Shown piece by piece: positions 6,995-17,739 of a stretch of DNA of 46,007 nucleotides; position 1 is the stretch's first letter; the number at the start of each line of letters is the position of its first letter. The translations under genes and the position numbers were made by a program. The notes beneath the pieces were generated by a model. It saw nothing but the letters and a program-made list of their open reading frames with translations, did not search any database and was not told the DNA's origin. The DNA comes from Enterococcus rivorum (GTDB lineage Bacteria; Bacillota; Bacilli; Lactobacillales; Enterococcaceae), in NCBI RefSeq assembly GCF_001742285.1, contig NZ_MIEK01000022.1, forward strand, positions 1 through 46,007. The letters are read 5' to 3'.

Positions 6995-7285
6995 TTTTTT
7001 ATTGCACAGAAATACAAAGAAATTTTCTAGTTCTGAGTAATATATTCTTGCAGTACGGAAAGACTGACACGCTTTCTGTTGAATTAAAAGAAGTATCAGA
7101 ATTAAGGGAAACAGACCACTACTTGAGAATTTATCGAAATAATCAAGAGATAGCAAATATTTGTTTTGGGAGAATTTTTTAATTACTATAGAGCAATAAA
7201 ATAAAAAGCACTTTGCTATACGATCGGCGTCGGATAGTAAAATGTTGACTAGTAAGTCTAAGTTCACCCATCAATTCGTCAACAT

Positions 7286-7330
7286 CTGATGTTGGGTTAA
7301 TCGGAGACATGTCATGAGTGAAGTAAGCTT
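7286..7330 (+). pseudogene. Remnant of a second barnase-like toxin
   Basis: The bases encoding 'DVGLIGDMS' here align with the same codons of the barnase-like gene (6447-6491), but a stop codon replaces the following arginine and the rest is gone. It is too short to function. Confidence 0.6.
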
Positions 7331-7471
7331 AAGATTCCCTCTTATGAGGATACTGAACTAAAAAATCATTTCTTAAGAAGGAGCAATGAAATAATTCAAT
7401 AAGGATATTTAAATTTAATTAATTTAAAAATATTATAAATCAGTCATTTTTTTATTATTTTAAAAGTGAAA

Positions 7472-7650
7472 GATGAAAAAAGTAAGTATAACATTAGATA
7501 CAATCACGTTGACCGAATTCAAAAGTATATTCATGAAAAAATTATGCGGAATGAATGGAAGAATTGACCAAACAAAAGTCCTTTAAAAATTTCACTGGAA
7601 GGTTACGAACTAATGGAAGTGATATAGTGAAGTTATTTATTTGAATTAAA
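7472..7650 (+). pseudogene. Remnant of a third copy of the cassette A/B immunity gene
   Basis: The segment reads SITLDTITLTEFK, against GITLDIIDLTEFK in cassette A. It then skips the central part and resumes with diverged versions of the last ~20 codons, ending in ...LFELK. It has internal deletions and stops. Confidence 0.6.
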
Positions 7651-7784
7651 AATTGTAAACTATACTTGTCTAAATAGAGGAGTATTTTTTAGGGACAATA
7701 ACGCTATCTTTTTTTACGATTATATAATATTCATGAAAATTATAAAAAAATTAAATACAATAAATGAAGTCTGCGACTAGAGAC

Positions 7785-7842
7785 AGATGATGAAAATGTT
7801 ATGTTGGCTATTCAGAAATTAGAAGACCGACTTCAAAAATTG
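7785..7842 (+). pseudogene. Remnant of an LXG toxin domain
   Basis: The codons DENVMLAIQKLEDRLQKL here correspond to YENAMMAVQKLEERIQKL in cassette B (about 4630-4683). No open frame surrounds it. Confidence 0.55.
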
Positions 7843-7999
7843 TCTATATGAAAGAATATCAAACGACTAAATTAAATCCTATCACTTATAAATAAATTCC
7901 AGACGTATTTTTTATGTCTGGATTATTTAGTCTGATTATAATCATTTTTTGAATTTTGAGCATAAAAGTTTAAAAAATGAAGGGTATTAAAAAATAATG

Positions 8000-8028
8000 T
8001 ACCTTTTTGATTATTCAAATGTTATAAT
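8000..8028 (+). promoter_or_regulatory. Extended -10 promoter of the cas operon
   Basis: TGTTATAAT at 8020-8028 is a perfect extended -10 (TGnTATAAT). The -35 position around 8000-8005 is poor, which extended -10 promoters tolerate. A consensus AAAGGAGGT ribosome site follows at 8036-8044 before cas6. Confidence 0.6.
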
Positions 8029-8052
8029 TTTTGTTAAAGGAGGTCATTTCGC

Positions 8053-8775
8053 ATGCAATTAAAGATAAAGTGTGAGCTTACCAATGAGCAGATAACGATA
8101 GATTACCGTCGTAAAATTGTTATGCTAATGAAAAAAGGGTTATCTGAAACAAATCCTTCGCTATTTGAAGAATTGTATTCTGAGAATAAGTTAAAAGAAT
8201 ATACATTTTCAGTTTATTTTAAAGATGCCGTGTTTAAAAAAGAAGACATTCAAATTAACAGTAAAGAATTTGTGATTAATTTTTCAACAGGCAACGCTGA
8301 ATTAGCAGTGAATTTTTATAATGCCTTCTTATCGTTAAAAGGCCAACAAATCCCGTTTTCTGGTAGTAATCAAGTGAAAATTTATAAGGTAAGTTTGGTT
8401 CCACAAGTCAGAAGTAATGAAGAACAGGTTATAGCAACAATCAAGAGTCCGATTATTTGTCGAGAGCATAATCGAGAAACAAAAAAGGATTGGTTCTATA
8501 CATTTGAAGATACTCGTTTTGAAAGCGTTCTTAAAAAGAATCTGACTTATCAATTAAAGCCAATCTTCGGTAACTGTGTTGAAAAAGATATTCTTGATTT
8601 ACAAATTGAAAATATAAAAATGAAAAAAACGGTTGTCCTCTGCTACGATCGTTACTTGGCTTGCACTATTGGGCGGCTAAGTCTAAGTGGCAAACCTTAC
8701 CTAGTGAATTACTTTTTGGACAATGGATTCGGGTCAATGACCGGGCTTGGCTTTGGCATGGTTGAAGCGACCTGA
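8053..8775 (+). CDS. cas6: Cas6 CRISPR-RNA endoribonuclease
   Basis: A 240-residue RAMP-fold protein that cuts the CRISPR transcript within each repeat to make guide RNAs. The C-terminal glycine-rich loop GFGSMTGLGFGMVEA is the family signature, and the N-terminal DYRRKIVMLMKKGL segment fits the usual first helix. ATG 8053 follows an excellent ribosome site. It is the first gene of a tight five-gene operon with cas8b, cas7, cas5 and cas3. Length is normal. No CRISPR repeats that it could process are visible in this window. Confidence 0.88.
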   Translation: MQLKIKCELTNEQITIDYRRKIVMLMKKGLSETNPSLFEELYSENKLKEYTFSVYFKDAVFKKEDIQINSKEFVINFSTGNAELAVNFYNAFLSLKGQQIPFSGSNQVKIYKVSLVPQVRSNEEQVIATIKSPIICREHNRETKKDWFYTFEDTRFESVLKKNLTYQLKPIFGNCVEKDILDLQIENIKMKKTVVLCYDRYLACTIGRLSLSGKPYLVNYFLDNGFGSMTGLGFGMVEAT

Positions 8776-8798
8776 AAAAGGGGAGGGGGAGAGAGTAA

Positions 8799-10493
8799 AT
8801 GGGAGAAAAAATAACGTTACATTTAACCGATTGGCAGTATAATGCTGGCTTAGTGGGACTTGTTAATATTCTAGGAAGAGATAATTTCCTTATTAAGGAT
8901 CAAAGTATTACATTTTCTAGTGAATTACTGGTTGATTTTCAAAATAAATATTTCAATTTTTTTATTGATACGTATAAGAAAACCTTGTCTTGGTACAAAA
9001 TTATTTCTTACCAAGAACGAATAGATTATTTTGAAGAGACCAATTTTGAAACATTCAATGAAAAAGATTTAGATACCCTCAATACTTATATTAAAGATAC
9101 AGTTAAATACTATCTTAAGAGCGCTAGTTATAAAGCAGCGTACCCTTTAATTGATGCAACGGTTAACCCACAGATATGGGAAAAGGAGTTAAAAACAGTA
9201 GGTTCATTGAAGAAAAGAGAAACGTTTGAAGAAAAACGGAGCGAAATTATCTTAGAAGTTCAAGCTGTATTTTCGCAATTAAAAAAGATTATTGCTTATT
9301 GTAACAGTGATTTAGGGAGGAAATATTTAGCTGGAAAAAATGTTATTTATACAGTTATTCGCAACGGTTGGGATGGGGTTTCTTTTTTATTTCGACAAAC
9401 GAAAATTCCAGACATGTACCTTGATTATCAAAGCTATTTTTTAAGTGAATTAACCGAGTACACAGCTGAAAAAGAGAAGTACAAACATCATTGTTCAAAT
9501 TGTAATCAACCAATGAAAAACTATAAAAATGATTTGAATTTTCTAAATCAAACGGGTTTCGATGCCAATCGTAAAACCTCCCACGTTTGGAATTTTAATA
9601 ATGACATAGCGGTTTGTCCAATGTGTAAATTGGTTTATTCTTGCTTGCCGGCTGGTTTTACATACGCTTATCAAGAAGGAATGTTTATTAATGCTAATAC
9701 TGAGGCCAAAATGTTATTAGATACCAATCAGCTGTTACAAAGAAATGTTCTAAACCCAGTTGGCGAATCAACGCTCAATGAAACCAGTCCTTATGTTGCG
9801 TTATTACAAGGAATTCAAGAACAGCAGAATAAATCTACGAAATACGAGTTAGCCGAAATCCAAGTGGTTCGTTATGAAAAGGAAACGTATCGTTTTAGTT
9901 TATTGTCAAAAACAACATTGAGGATACTTAACGATTCTAAAAAGCAATTGGATTTCTTGATAAAAACTAGTTTTCGGGAAGTTAATACATCCTTTAGTTT
10001 GTATAAGCTTGTGATGCAGCGCTTGTTTAATAATGAGAATCTTTTTACACTCATTCATAAAACCTTGGTTTACAAGCTATCTAATGTTAGTGACTTGTAT
10101 TATCAGTCATTTCATATTGACCAAATGTTAGTAATCAATACACATTTTTTAAGGGGGATTGGAAGAATGGAAAATATATCTACGAAACAAGTAAGCTATG
10201 CCCGTTATTTTGGAGAACAATTTAAAGAGTTGTATAAAAAAAGAAGTAATGAGCGTAAAATAAACGGAATTAGTTATCGCTTGTTAAACGCTTTGAAAAC
10301 AAATAATCATGATTTATTTATGGATGTGTTACTGAATTGTTGTTCGTATTTAGCGATTGAAGTGCCAGCAGTCTTCCTAAAGAGTTTTGAAGGGGATGAA
10401 GAATTCAAAACGCTAGGCTATAGTTTTGTTTCAGGGATGATTGGCTCTACATCAGCAACAACAGAAAAAAATGAAGAGAACGTGGGGGAATAA
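8799..10493 (+). CDS. cas8b: Cas8b large subunit of a type I-B Cascade (Cst1-like)
   Basis: A 564-residue large subunit with the CXXC-CXXC hallmark of the Cst1/Tneap subgroup: C232/C235 (CSNC) and C273/C276 (CPMC), a likely zinc site. In type I systems this subunit recognises the PAM and helps open target DNA within the Cascade complex. The ATG at 8799 follows a GGGGAGGGGGAGA ribosome site 23 bases after cas6. The gene is uninterrupted and of normal length. Cas8 sequences diverge fast, so the call depends as much on the neighbours as on the motif. Confidence 0.85.
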   Translation: MGEKITLHLTDWQYNAGLVGLVNILGRDNFLIKDQSITFSSELLVDFQNKYFNFFIDTYKKTLSWYKIISYQERIDYFEETNFETFNEKDLDTLNTYIKDTVKYYLKSASYKAAYPLIDATVNPQIWEKELKTVGSLKKRETFEEKRSEIILEVQAVFSQLKKIIAYCNSDLGRKYLAGKNVIYTVIRNGWDGVSFLFRQTKIPDMYLDYQSYFLSELTEYTAEKEKYKHHCSNCNQPMKNYKNDLNFLNQTGFDANRKTSHVWNFNNDIAVCPMCKLVYSCLPAGFTYAYQEGMFINANTEAKMLLDTNQLLQRNVLNPVGESTLNETSPYVALLQGIQEQQNKSTKYELAEIQVVRYEKETYRFSLLSKTTLRILNDSKKQLDFLIKTSFREVNTSFSLYKLVMQRLFNNENLFTLIHKTLVYKLSNVSDLYYQSFHIDQMLVINTHFLRGIGRMENISTKQVSYARYFGEQFKELYKKRSNERKINGISYRLLNALKTNNHDLFMDVLLNCCSYLAIEVPAVFLKSFEGDEEFKTLGYSFVSGMIGSTSATTEKNEENVGE

Positions 10494-10496
10494 ACT

Positions 10497-12108
<1,612 letters not shown>

Positions 12109-12123
12109 ATAGGAGGTTAGAAA

Positions 12124-13164
12124 ATGAATCAGTATTTAGCGAAATCATCAGGTCAAACGATTGCAGAGCATACACAAGATTTATTGGCTAATTTTCAGTT
12201 ATTAAAAGAAATCTATCCCAGTATCCGTGTGAACTGGGATTTATTGTATTTAGCCTGTTGTTATCATGATTTAGGTAAGATGAATCTGGCCTTTCAAAAT
12301 AAATTGCTTCCAAATGGAAAAAGAGATCCAAAGGAAATTCCTCATGGCTTATTAAGTACGGCTTTTATTCCAGTGAAATCACTGAAAAAAATATACAGTA
12401 AAGTAGAATTAAGAGTCCTTGCTCACGCGGTGGCGTTTCATCATGTACGCAATTTTTCGACTATTTCTGAAGAGGATTTGGAGGAACAAGTTGGAAAAAT
12501 GAAAATCGAAGCAGAAAATTTTTCCTGTGATTTTATAGAAGAAATTCAAGTGAAAATTTTATCAAAAAAATACGTAACTTTTGAAAATTGTATCTATGGA
12601 GAAGTCAATCAAGAAGAAGCAGACAGTTATTTAATGGTAAAAGGGCTGTTAAATCGAATCGATTATGCTGCTAGTGGCGGTATTGTAGTCGAACAACCTA
12701 ATGATTTTTTACTAGCAGATATGAATCAGCTATTGGAAAAATGGCAAACAAGAACAGAAGCGAAGTGGAATGAACTGCAACTATTTATGTTAGAGCATCA
12801 AAATGAAAACGTTGTCGTTGTCGCGCAAACGGGCGAAGGGAAAACGGAAGCGGGGTTACTCTGGTTAGGAAATAATAAAGGTTTCTTTACATTACCTTTG
12901 AGGACAGCGATCAATGCAATTTATACACGTCTCAAAGAGGAGGTCTTTACTGAAAATTTTACTCAAAAAATTGGTTTACTTCATTCTGAAACGTATGGAC
13001 AATACTTAGCAATGGAAGGCAATTCTAATGAGACTGAGGAATACTACACGAGAACGAAACAAATGACCTTACCTTTGACGATATGTACGATTGATCAATT
13101 ATTTGACCTTGTTTTTCGTTATGATGGATTTGAGGCCAAACTAGCAACCTTGCTATCTAATTGA
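12124..13164 (+). pseudogene. cas3: Cas3 nuclease-helicase, truncated before helicase motif II
   Basis: 346 residues remain of a protein normally about 750-900 long. The HD nuclease domain is present: H48/D49 in YHDLGK, H74, H101 and H106/H107. The helicase begins with Walker A AQTGEGKT at 234-241 and continues to ICTIDQLFDLVFRYDGFEAKLATL. In the family the DExH motif follows within about ten residues, but here the frame ends in LLSN and a stop. The downstream bases belong to a conjugation coupling-protein gene. The break is therefore a deletion junction near 13150-13165. Without motifs II-VI, ATP-driven unwinding should be lost; the isolated HD domain could still be a nuclease. ATG 12124 follows AGGAGG. 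Confidence 0.9.
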
Positions 13165-14188
13165 TGTTCAAAGTAAAAGAATAAATTTTTCTGAAATGAA
13201 TGCTGAAAGCGGCAAAGTAAAATTAATGAATGGTGTTGTATGGGAATATGATGAATTACCTCACATGTTGATTACTGGAGGAACTGGTGGAGGGAAAACA
13301 TATTTTATTTATGCGTTGATTGCTTCACTTGGAATAGAGGGGCGTGTGCATATTGCTGACCCTAAAAAGGCAGATTTGGCAGATTTAGGGAACTTTAAAG
13401 CTTTTAAGGGATTAGTAGTAAGTGATAAGAAGGAAATATTTGAACAAATGCAAGAAGCGGTAGAGCTAATGGATAAACGTTTTTTGTATATGAAGAAACA
13501 GAAAATCTATACGATTGGAAAAAACTATCGCTATTATGGTATGAAGCCAGAGTTCTTTATTGTTGATGAATGGGCGGCGTTTATATCAGTGTTAGATAAA
13601 TATGGGCGTGATGAAAATGCTTGTACAGAAGAAAATTTATATAGCAGCATTAGCCCCTTAGTATTGAAAGCACGTCAAGCTGGCGTGTTTTTTATTTTGG
13701 CTACTCAAAAAGCTGGAACAGATGTTATCCGTTCAGCGATTCGAGACAATTTAATGTGTAAAGTTTCGTTAGGTCGTTTGTCTGAACAAGGATATATCAT
13801 GACTTTTGGTGATGAACAGAAAAATAAATCCTTTATCAATAAATATGGTGTCAAAGGAAGAGGATACATTGACGTTGGCGCTGGTGTTCCACAAGAGTTT
13901 TATTCTCCTTTAGTTGAAAAAGGTTTTGATTTTGTAGAACACTTTAGTAATATGCCTTCTATGCCTTATACAGATGTTTCAGATGTTGAAATGACAGAAG
14001 AGGATAAGGAATTGCTGAATGATGTTTATGGCGATCAATTCATAGAAGAGGAGCAAGAAAAGATTTCAATGCTTCAAGGGGAACGTAGGGAGCAGATACG
14101 AAAGGATAAGGATGGAAAAGCTGAGAAATTACTTTCTGATGTTTCCTATTCAGACCAATTGAAAAATTATTATAGAGAGTTGTCATAA
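13145..14188 (+). pseudogene. 5'-truncated FtsK/SpoIIIE-type conjugation coupling protein (Tn916 Orf21-like)
   Basis: Homology to Tn916-family coupling proteins begins right at the junction (YLIDVQSKRINFSE) in a frame different from cas3. The ATPase core is intact: Walker A GGTGGGKT (residues 28-35 counted from the internal ATG 13196) and Walker B FFIVDEWAAF. The C-terminal tail is charged and coiled. Full-length proteins have about 100-150 further N-terminal residues with membrane helices that anchor the pump; these are missing. The protein would feed the relaxase-DNA complex to the transfer channel. With ATG 13196 and no convincing ribosome site, a soluble fragment might be made, but function is doubtful. 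Confidence 0.85.
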
Positions 14189-14583
14189 AAAAATTATTCA
14201 GTCTATTCAAGTTACATCTTCAGATATTAAATTTCAGACATGTTTAGCTATTATTATTAGATAAAAAGAACAAAATATAAAATTAAATTAAGTATAATAT
14301 ATATTTATATTAATTGATAGAATCATTAGAAAAATAAAAAAGTATTCATAATTAAAAAGACAGCTGTTGATGTGGATAAAATAACAATAACTAGTGTATT
14401 TCTTGCATTTCAAAATGGTAACATGATAAAATCAAATTACTTTTTTAGAGTAAACTAAAAAAAGAGTGAGTAAAAGTGATTATTATTTACAGACCAAACT
14501 CTATTAAAGTACTTTTGAAGCAATAAACACATTGAATTATCAGATGAAATTTAAATATATATATGTAAGTAAGGAGTATTTTA
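14189..14583 (+). promoter_or_regulatory. AT-rich intergenic region with putative promoter of the PLP-enzyme operon
   Basis: 395 bases without a gene. A hairpin near 14439-14467 (ACTTTTTTAG ... CTAAAAAAAGAGT) may end coupling-protein transcription. A plausible promoter has -35 TTGAAT at 14532-14537 and an AT-only -10 around 14556-14561 with an 18-base spacer, followed by AAGGAG at 14571-14576. There is an imperfect set of A/T runs but no operator that I can name. Confidence 0.4.
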
Positions 14584-16212
14584 ATGGAAAATAAAAGTTT
14601 TTTGGAATTAGAGAATGAATTTCTGAATGCTAATGAGACTAATTATGAAACGTTTTTGAGTAAGCTAAGAGAGGTATTGGATTATGATGGTAATCAGATA
14701 GCTCCTAAATCTCCAATAACAGATTTTAATTATGAAGAGGAATTAAGTAAACATATATTGGCTTATGAAGGAGAAGAAAGTAAGACGGTATTAAAAGATT
14801 TTAGAACGATATTTGATGGCGCCATTAGACCACACTCACCGTATGCTTTATTTAATATGCTACCATCACCGTTACTAGATACCGTGGCTGCAAATACACT
14901 TACTCAATTATACAATGTGAATAGTTTAATGGATGACTTTGGAGGACGAGTATTGCTGGCTGAACAACAGGTATCAAGATCATTAGGAAAGCTAATTGGG
15001 TGGGATGAGGCAACTGGTATTTCATGTAATGGAGGCAAACTTACTTTACTTTATGCTATAAAATCAGCCATTGCTAAACAAGCACCAAGATCAACTAAAG
15101 AAGGAGTTCCTTCAAATTTGGTTGTTTTGACAAATGAATCTGCTCACTATTGTGTAGAGCATGTGTGCTCGATTCTTGGCATAGGCTCGAAACAATGTAT
15201 CAGAGTTCCAGCTCAAAAAGACTGGCAAATGGACTATGATAAACTTAAAGAAATTGTACAAGAACAAGTCTCTAAAGGGAAAAAGATAGCAGCTGTCATT
15301 TGTTGCGGGGGAACGACAATTAATTTTGCTCATGATAATACAGATAAGACCCATACTATTGTGACTGAAACGTTAAAGGAGTTAGGAGAAACTTATCTTC
15401 CTCATTTTCATCTGGATAGCGTGATTGGCTGGTTATGGTTTAATTTTAATAGTGAGGATGATTACCTCTCGTTTGATGTAGAAGATTCAGTTCGATATAA
15501 AATTGAAGAAGTAATAAAAAGACAAGTAGGTATGGAAAAATTTGATTCTTTTGGTGTTGACTTTCATAAAAACGGACTTTGCCCGTATTCAACAAGTTTT
15601 TTTATAACAAAATCGAAAGAAGCATTTAATTCATTAAATGATGGCAGTTATAGTTATTCCGATGAGGACTATCACTATGGAAAGTTTAGAGCGTATCGTT
15701 ATACGATTGAAAACTCGCGACCAACAATGGGAATTTCATCAGCTTATGTAGCTCTTAGGAGGTTAGGGATTTCAGGTTTCCAAAAATATCTAATTGAATT
15801 ACAAGAAATGAGCTTGCAATTTAAAAATGCAATGGAAAACTATCCTAAGTTAAAATTAATTAATGATTATTCTTTGGGTTGGGAAATCGTTTTTTTAATT
15901 GACTTTCAAAAAGTAATTGAGAATACAACTTATAGCGAATCAAATATTGCTCAGGGATTTATTCACTATTGTTGGAATAAATGTAATAAAGGAGAACTAG
16001 TTCCACTAATCAGTTTTGTGCCAGCATATAAAGTTCATGCTAATTCTGCTGAACGAACAGCCTATTTGCTCTATCCAATTAATTTAGCTTCTAAATATGA
16101 GATAGAATCAATTTTGAACGCATTATTAGACGTAATTGCCGAATTTGAAAAAGACTTATTAAATGGTGATTACATAATAAGTCAAAAAGCTATGGAAAAA
16201 CCAATTCGTTAA
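14584..16212 (+). CDS. PLP-dependent group II amino-acid decarboxylase-like protein, substrate unknown
   Basis: A 542-residue fold-type I PLP enzyme of the glutamate/tyrosine/DOPA decarboxylase family. H188 (ESAHYC) is in place to stack on PLP, D278 (HLDSVIGW) to hold the pyridine nitrogen, and K329 in DFHKNGLCPY to form the Schiff base. The DxHKxGxxPY style is nearer to bacterial tyrosine decarboxylases than to GadB, but substrate specificity cannot be read from this. ATG 14584 follows AGGAG with seven-base spacing. It forms a two-gene unit with the aminotransferase (seven bases apart) and lies between conjugation genes, so it is ICE cargo. There is no adjacent amine antiporter, unlike known decarboxylation systems, which argues against a simple acid-resistance role. 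Confidence 0.82.
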   Translation: MENKSFLELENEFLNANETNYETFLSKLREVLDYDGNQIAPKSPITDFNYEEELSKHILAYEGEESKTVLKDFRTIFDGAIRPHSPYALFNMLPSPLLDTVAANTLTQLYNVNSLMDDFGGRVLLAEQQVSRSLGKLIGWDEATGISCNGGKLTLLYAIKSAIAKQAPRSTKEGVPSNLVVLTNESAHYCVEHVCSILGIGSKQCIRVPAQKDWQMDYDKLKEIVQEQVSKGKKIAAVICCGGTTINFAHDNTDKTHTIVTETLKELGETYLPHFHLDSVIGWLWFNFNSEDDYLSFDVEDSVRYKIEEVIKRQVGMEKFDSFGVDFHKNGLCPYSTSFFITKSKEAFNSLNDGSYSYSDEDYHYGKFRAYRYTIENSRPTMGISSAYVALRRLGISGFQKYLIELQEMSLQFKNAMENYPKLKLINDYSLGWEIVFLIDFQKVIENTTYSESNIAQGFIHYCWNKCNKGELVPLISFVPAYKVHANSAERTAYLLYPINLASKYEIESILNALLDVIAEFEKDLLNGDYIISQKAMEKPIR

Positions 16213-16219
16213 AGGAGAA

Positions 16220-17377
16220 ATGGATTTGACTCAACAAAAAAATAAAAAAGATGATGTTTTTGATTTTATTGACAAAAAATTACAAACTAGCCCTAATATT
16301 GTAAACCTAGCAGTTGGAAATCCAATTGGAAAACCAAACAAAGTGTTGCTGGATTCATTGTGTCACTATATTCAAGAAAAAGATATGCATGGTTATGGAA
16401 GTTTTTCACCTGAAATAAATAAAAAGCTTTTGGAGAGTATTGCTCATTATTATTCTGCTAGGTTTGGAGTTGACTTGATACCAGAAGAAAACTTTATAGA
16501 GGTTCAGGGAACAAAAGTAGCCATCTATAGATTAATTTCTCTCCTTATTAATAAAGGTGAAAAAGTACTACTACCATCACCTACTTATACTGTGTATACA
16601 AAATGTGTTGAACTATTGAATGGTGAGATTATCTATTTCCCATGTGATCAAGAAACGTTTTATCCAGACCTAAATAAGATTTCTGAGAAGCAATTAAAAG
16701 ATGCAAAATTGATGATATTGTGTTCACCAGGGAATCCAACAAGTGCTGTCTTAACAAAAGTATTCTTTGAAAAAGCTATTTCATTAGCCAAAAAATACAA
16801 CTTCAAAATCATAAATGATTTAGCTTATGCAGAGATTCGTTATAATCATAACGAAGTATCGAGTATTTTCTCTGTTGACGGTGCAGAGGAAGTTTCAGTT
16901 GAACTTTATAGTTTAAGTAAATCTTGTAATATAGCTGGTTGGAGAATTGGGTTTGTTTGTGGAAACAAAGAAATTATTGCTCAATTAAAAGAACTTCAAT
17001 TTAATATTGAATTTGGTTTATTTCTGCCTTTTCAAAAAGCAGCAATCACTGCACTAGAAAATTTACCTCAGATATCTAAGTTAGAAATAGCAAAGTACGA
17101 AGAGAGGATAAACTACTTTATTGTAGAAATGAAAAAAGTAAATTGGACAATATCAAAACCAAAAGCCTCTTTCTTTATATGGACTAAAATACCTCATAAA
17201 TATAGTTATATGAGTGATAAAGAATTTGTGATATATGTCTTAAAAGAAACAAATATTTTATTTTCTCCAGGTAGTGGTTTTGGAAAAGGAGGAGAAGGAT
17301 TTGTCAGAATTGCTTTGGTCCAAGAGATGGAGGTATTAAAAAAAGTAGTATCGAAGTTACAGGTATTGTTAGAATGA
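16220..17377 (+). CDS. Class I/II aminotransferase, cargo partner of the decarboxylase-like gene
   Basis: A 385-residue fold-type I aminotransferase of the aspartate/LL-diaminopimelate aminotransferase style. Motifs visible are N173 in SPGNPTSA, D200 and Y203 for PLP binding, K234 in SLSKSCNIAGWRIGF as Schiff-base lysine, and a C-terminal arginine in GFVRIALV for the substrate carboxylate. The TTG or ATG start is not critical: ATG 16220 lies behind AAAGGAG. Together with the upstream decarboxylase-like enzyme it could turn an amino acid or keto acid into an amine-type product. I cannot name the pathway. The product may be exported, sensed or used in modification; there is no dedicated transporter nearby. 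Confidence 0.82.
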   Translation: MDLTQQKNKKDDVFDFIDKKLQTSPNIVNLAVGNPIGKPNKVLLDSLCHYIQEKDMHGYGSFSPEINKKLLESIAHYYSARFGVDLIPEENFIEVQGTKVAIYRLISLLINKGEKVLLPSPTYTVYTKCVELLNGEIIYFPCDQETFYPDLNKISEKQLKDAKLMILCSPGNPTSAVLTKVFFEKAISLAKKYNFKIINDLAYAEIRYNHNEVSSIFSVDGAEEVSVELYSLSKSCNIAGWRIGFVCGNKEIIAQLKELQFNIEFGLFLPFQKAAITALENLPQISKLEIAKYEERINYFIVEMKKVNWTISKPKASFFIWTKIPHKYSYMSDKEFVIYVLKETNILFSPGSGFGKGGEGFVRIALVQEMEVLKKVVSKLQVLLE

Positions 17378-17409
17378 AATTTTTTTTAGGATTAAAGAAG
17401 GTGACTAAA

Positions 17410-17724
17410 GTGATTTTTTATACTGTTAAAGAAGTTTGTGAGGCGATTTCTTTTGAAATGAAAGAGAGAACATTAAGAAGCTGGATTAGTAAAATTGAAG
17501 AACGAACAGCCTTTCGTTTCACAAGAAAAATAAACATGGAATTTCCTCATTATGTCTATGGAAAACCAGTGCCACAATTACTACTAGATGAAGATGAAAT
17601 TAGGTTACTAAAGAAGTTGTATGAAGAACGACAGAATGGGGCAAGTCTATTGGCAACAATTGACCGCCTTTTTTTGTTGCCAGAAGATTATGCACAGCGT
17701 TATCCAGAGTGGCAAAGAGGATAA
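17410..17724 (+). CDS. Small helix-turn-helix-like ICE protein
   Basis: About 105 residues. The N-terminus (FYTVKEVCEAISFEMKERTLRSWISKIEE) reads like a MerR/excisionase-type winged helix, followed by EDEIRLLKKLYEERQ. A similar small gene commonly sits between the coupling protein and MobT in Tn916-like elements. GTG 17410 has AAGGTG at 17397-17402 in front; an alternative ATG 17374 overlaps the aminotransferase stop (ATGA) and would couple the two genes. A likely DNA-binding accessory or regulator; function not established. Confidence 0.55.
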   Translation: MIFYTVKEVCEAISFEMKERTLRSWISKIEERTAFRFTRKINMEFPHYVYGKPVPQLLLDEDEIRLLKKLYEERQNGASLLATIDRLFLLPEDYAQRYPEWQRG

Positions 17725-17739
17725 CACAAGTGTGTCGCA

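Larger units (their letters stand above)
6995..8019 (+). other. Gene-free stretch holding decayed toxin/immunity remnants
   Basis: There is no intact gene here. A 50-codon open tail at about 7033-7182 reads like the C-terminus of a small protein (...ELKEVSELRETDHYLRIYRN...). A third, diverged cassette-tail repeat lies at 7199-7290, and three further remnants are annotated separately. Near 7898-7922 there is a 7-bp hairpin (TCCAGAC/GTCTGGA) with a weak T tail, possibly a terminator ahead of the cas operon. The DNA is very AT-rich. Confidence 0.7.

Noticed and set aside
6989-7267. Minus-strand 92-codon frame in the remnant region
   Set aside because: It has no ribosome site and low-complexity hydrophobic content, and it lies opposite clear + strand remnants.
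14584-17377. Acid-resistance or tyramine decarboxylation operon
   Set aside because: Such systems pair the decarboxylase with an amino acid/amine antiporter; here the partner is an aminotransferase and no transporter is present.
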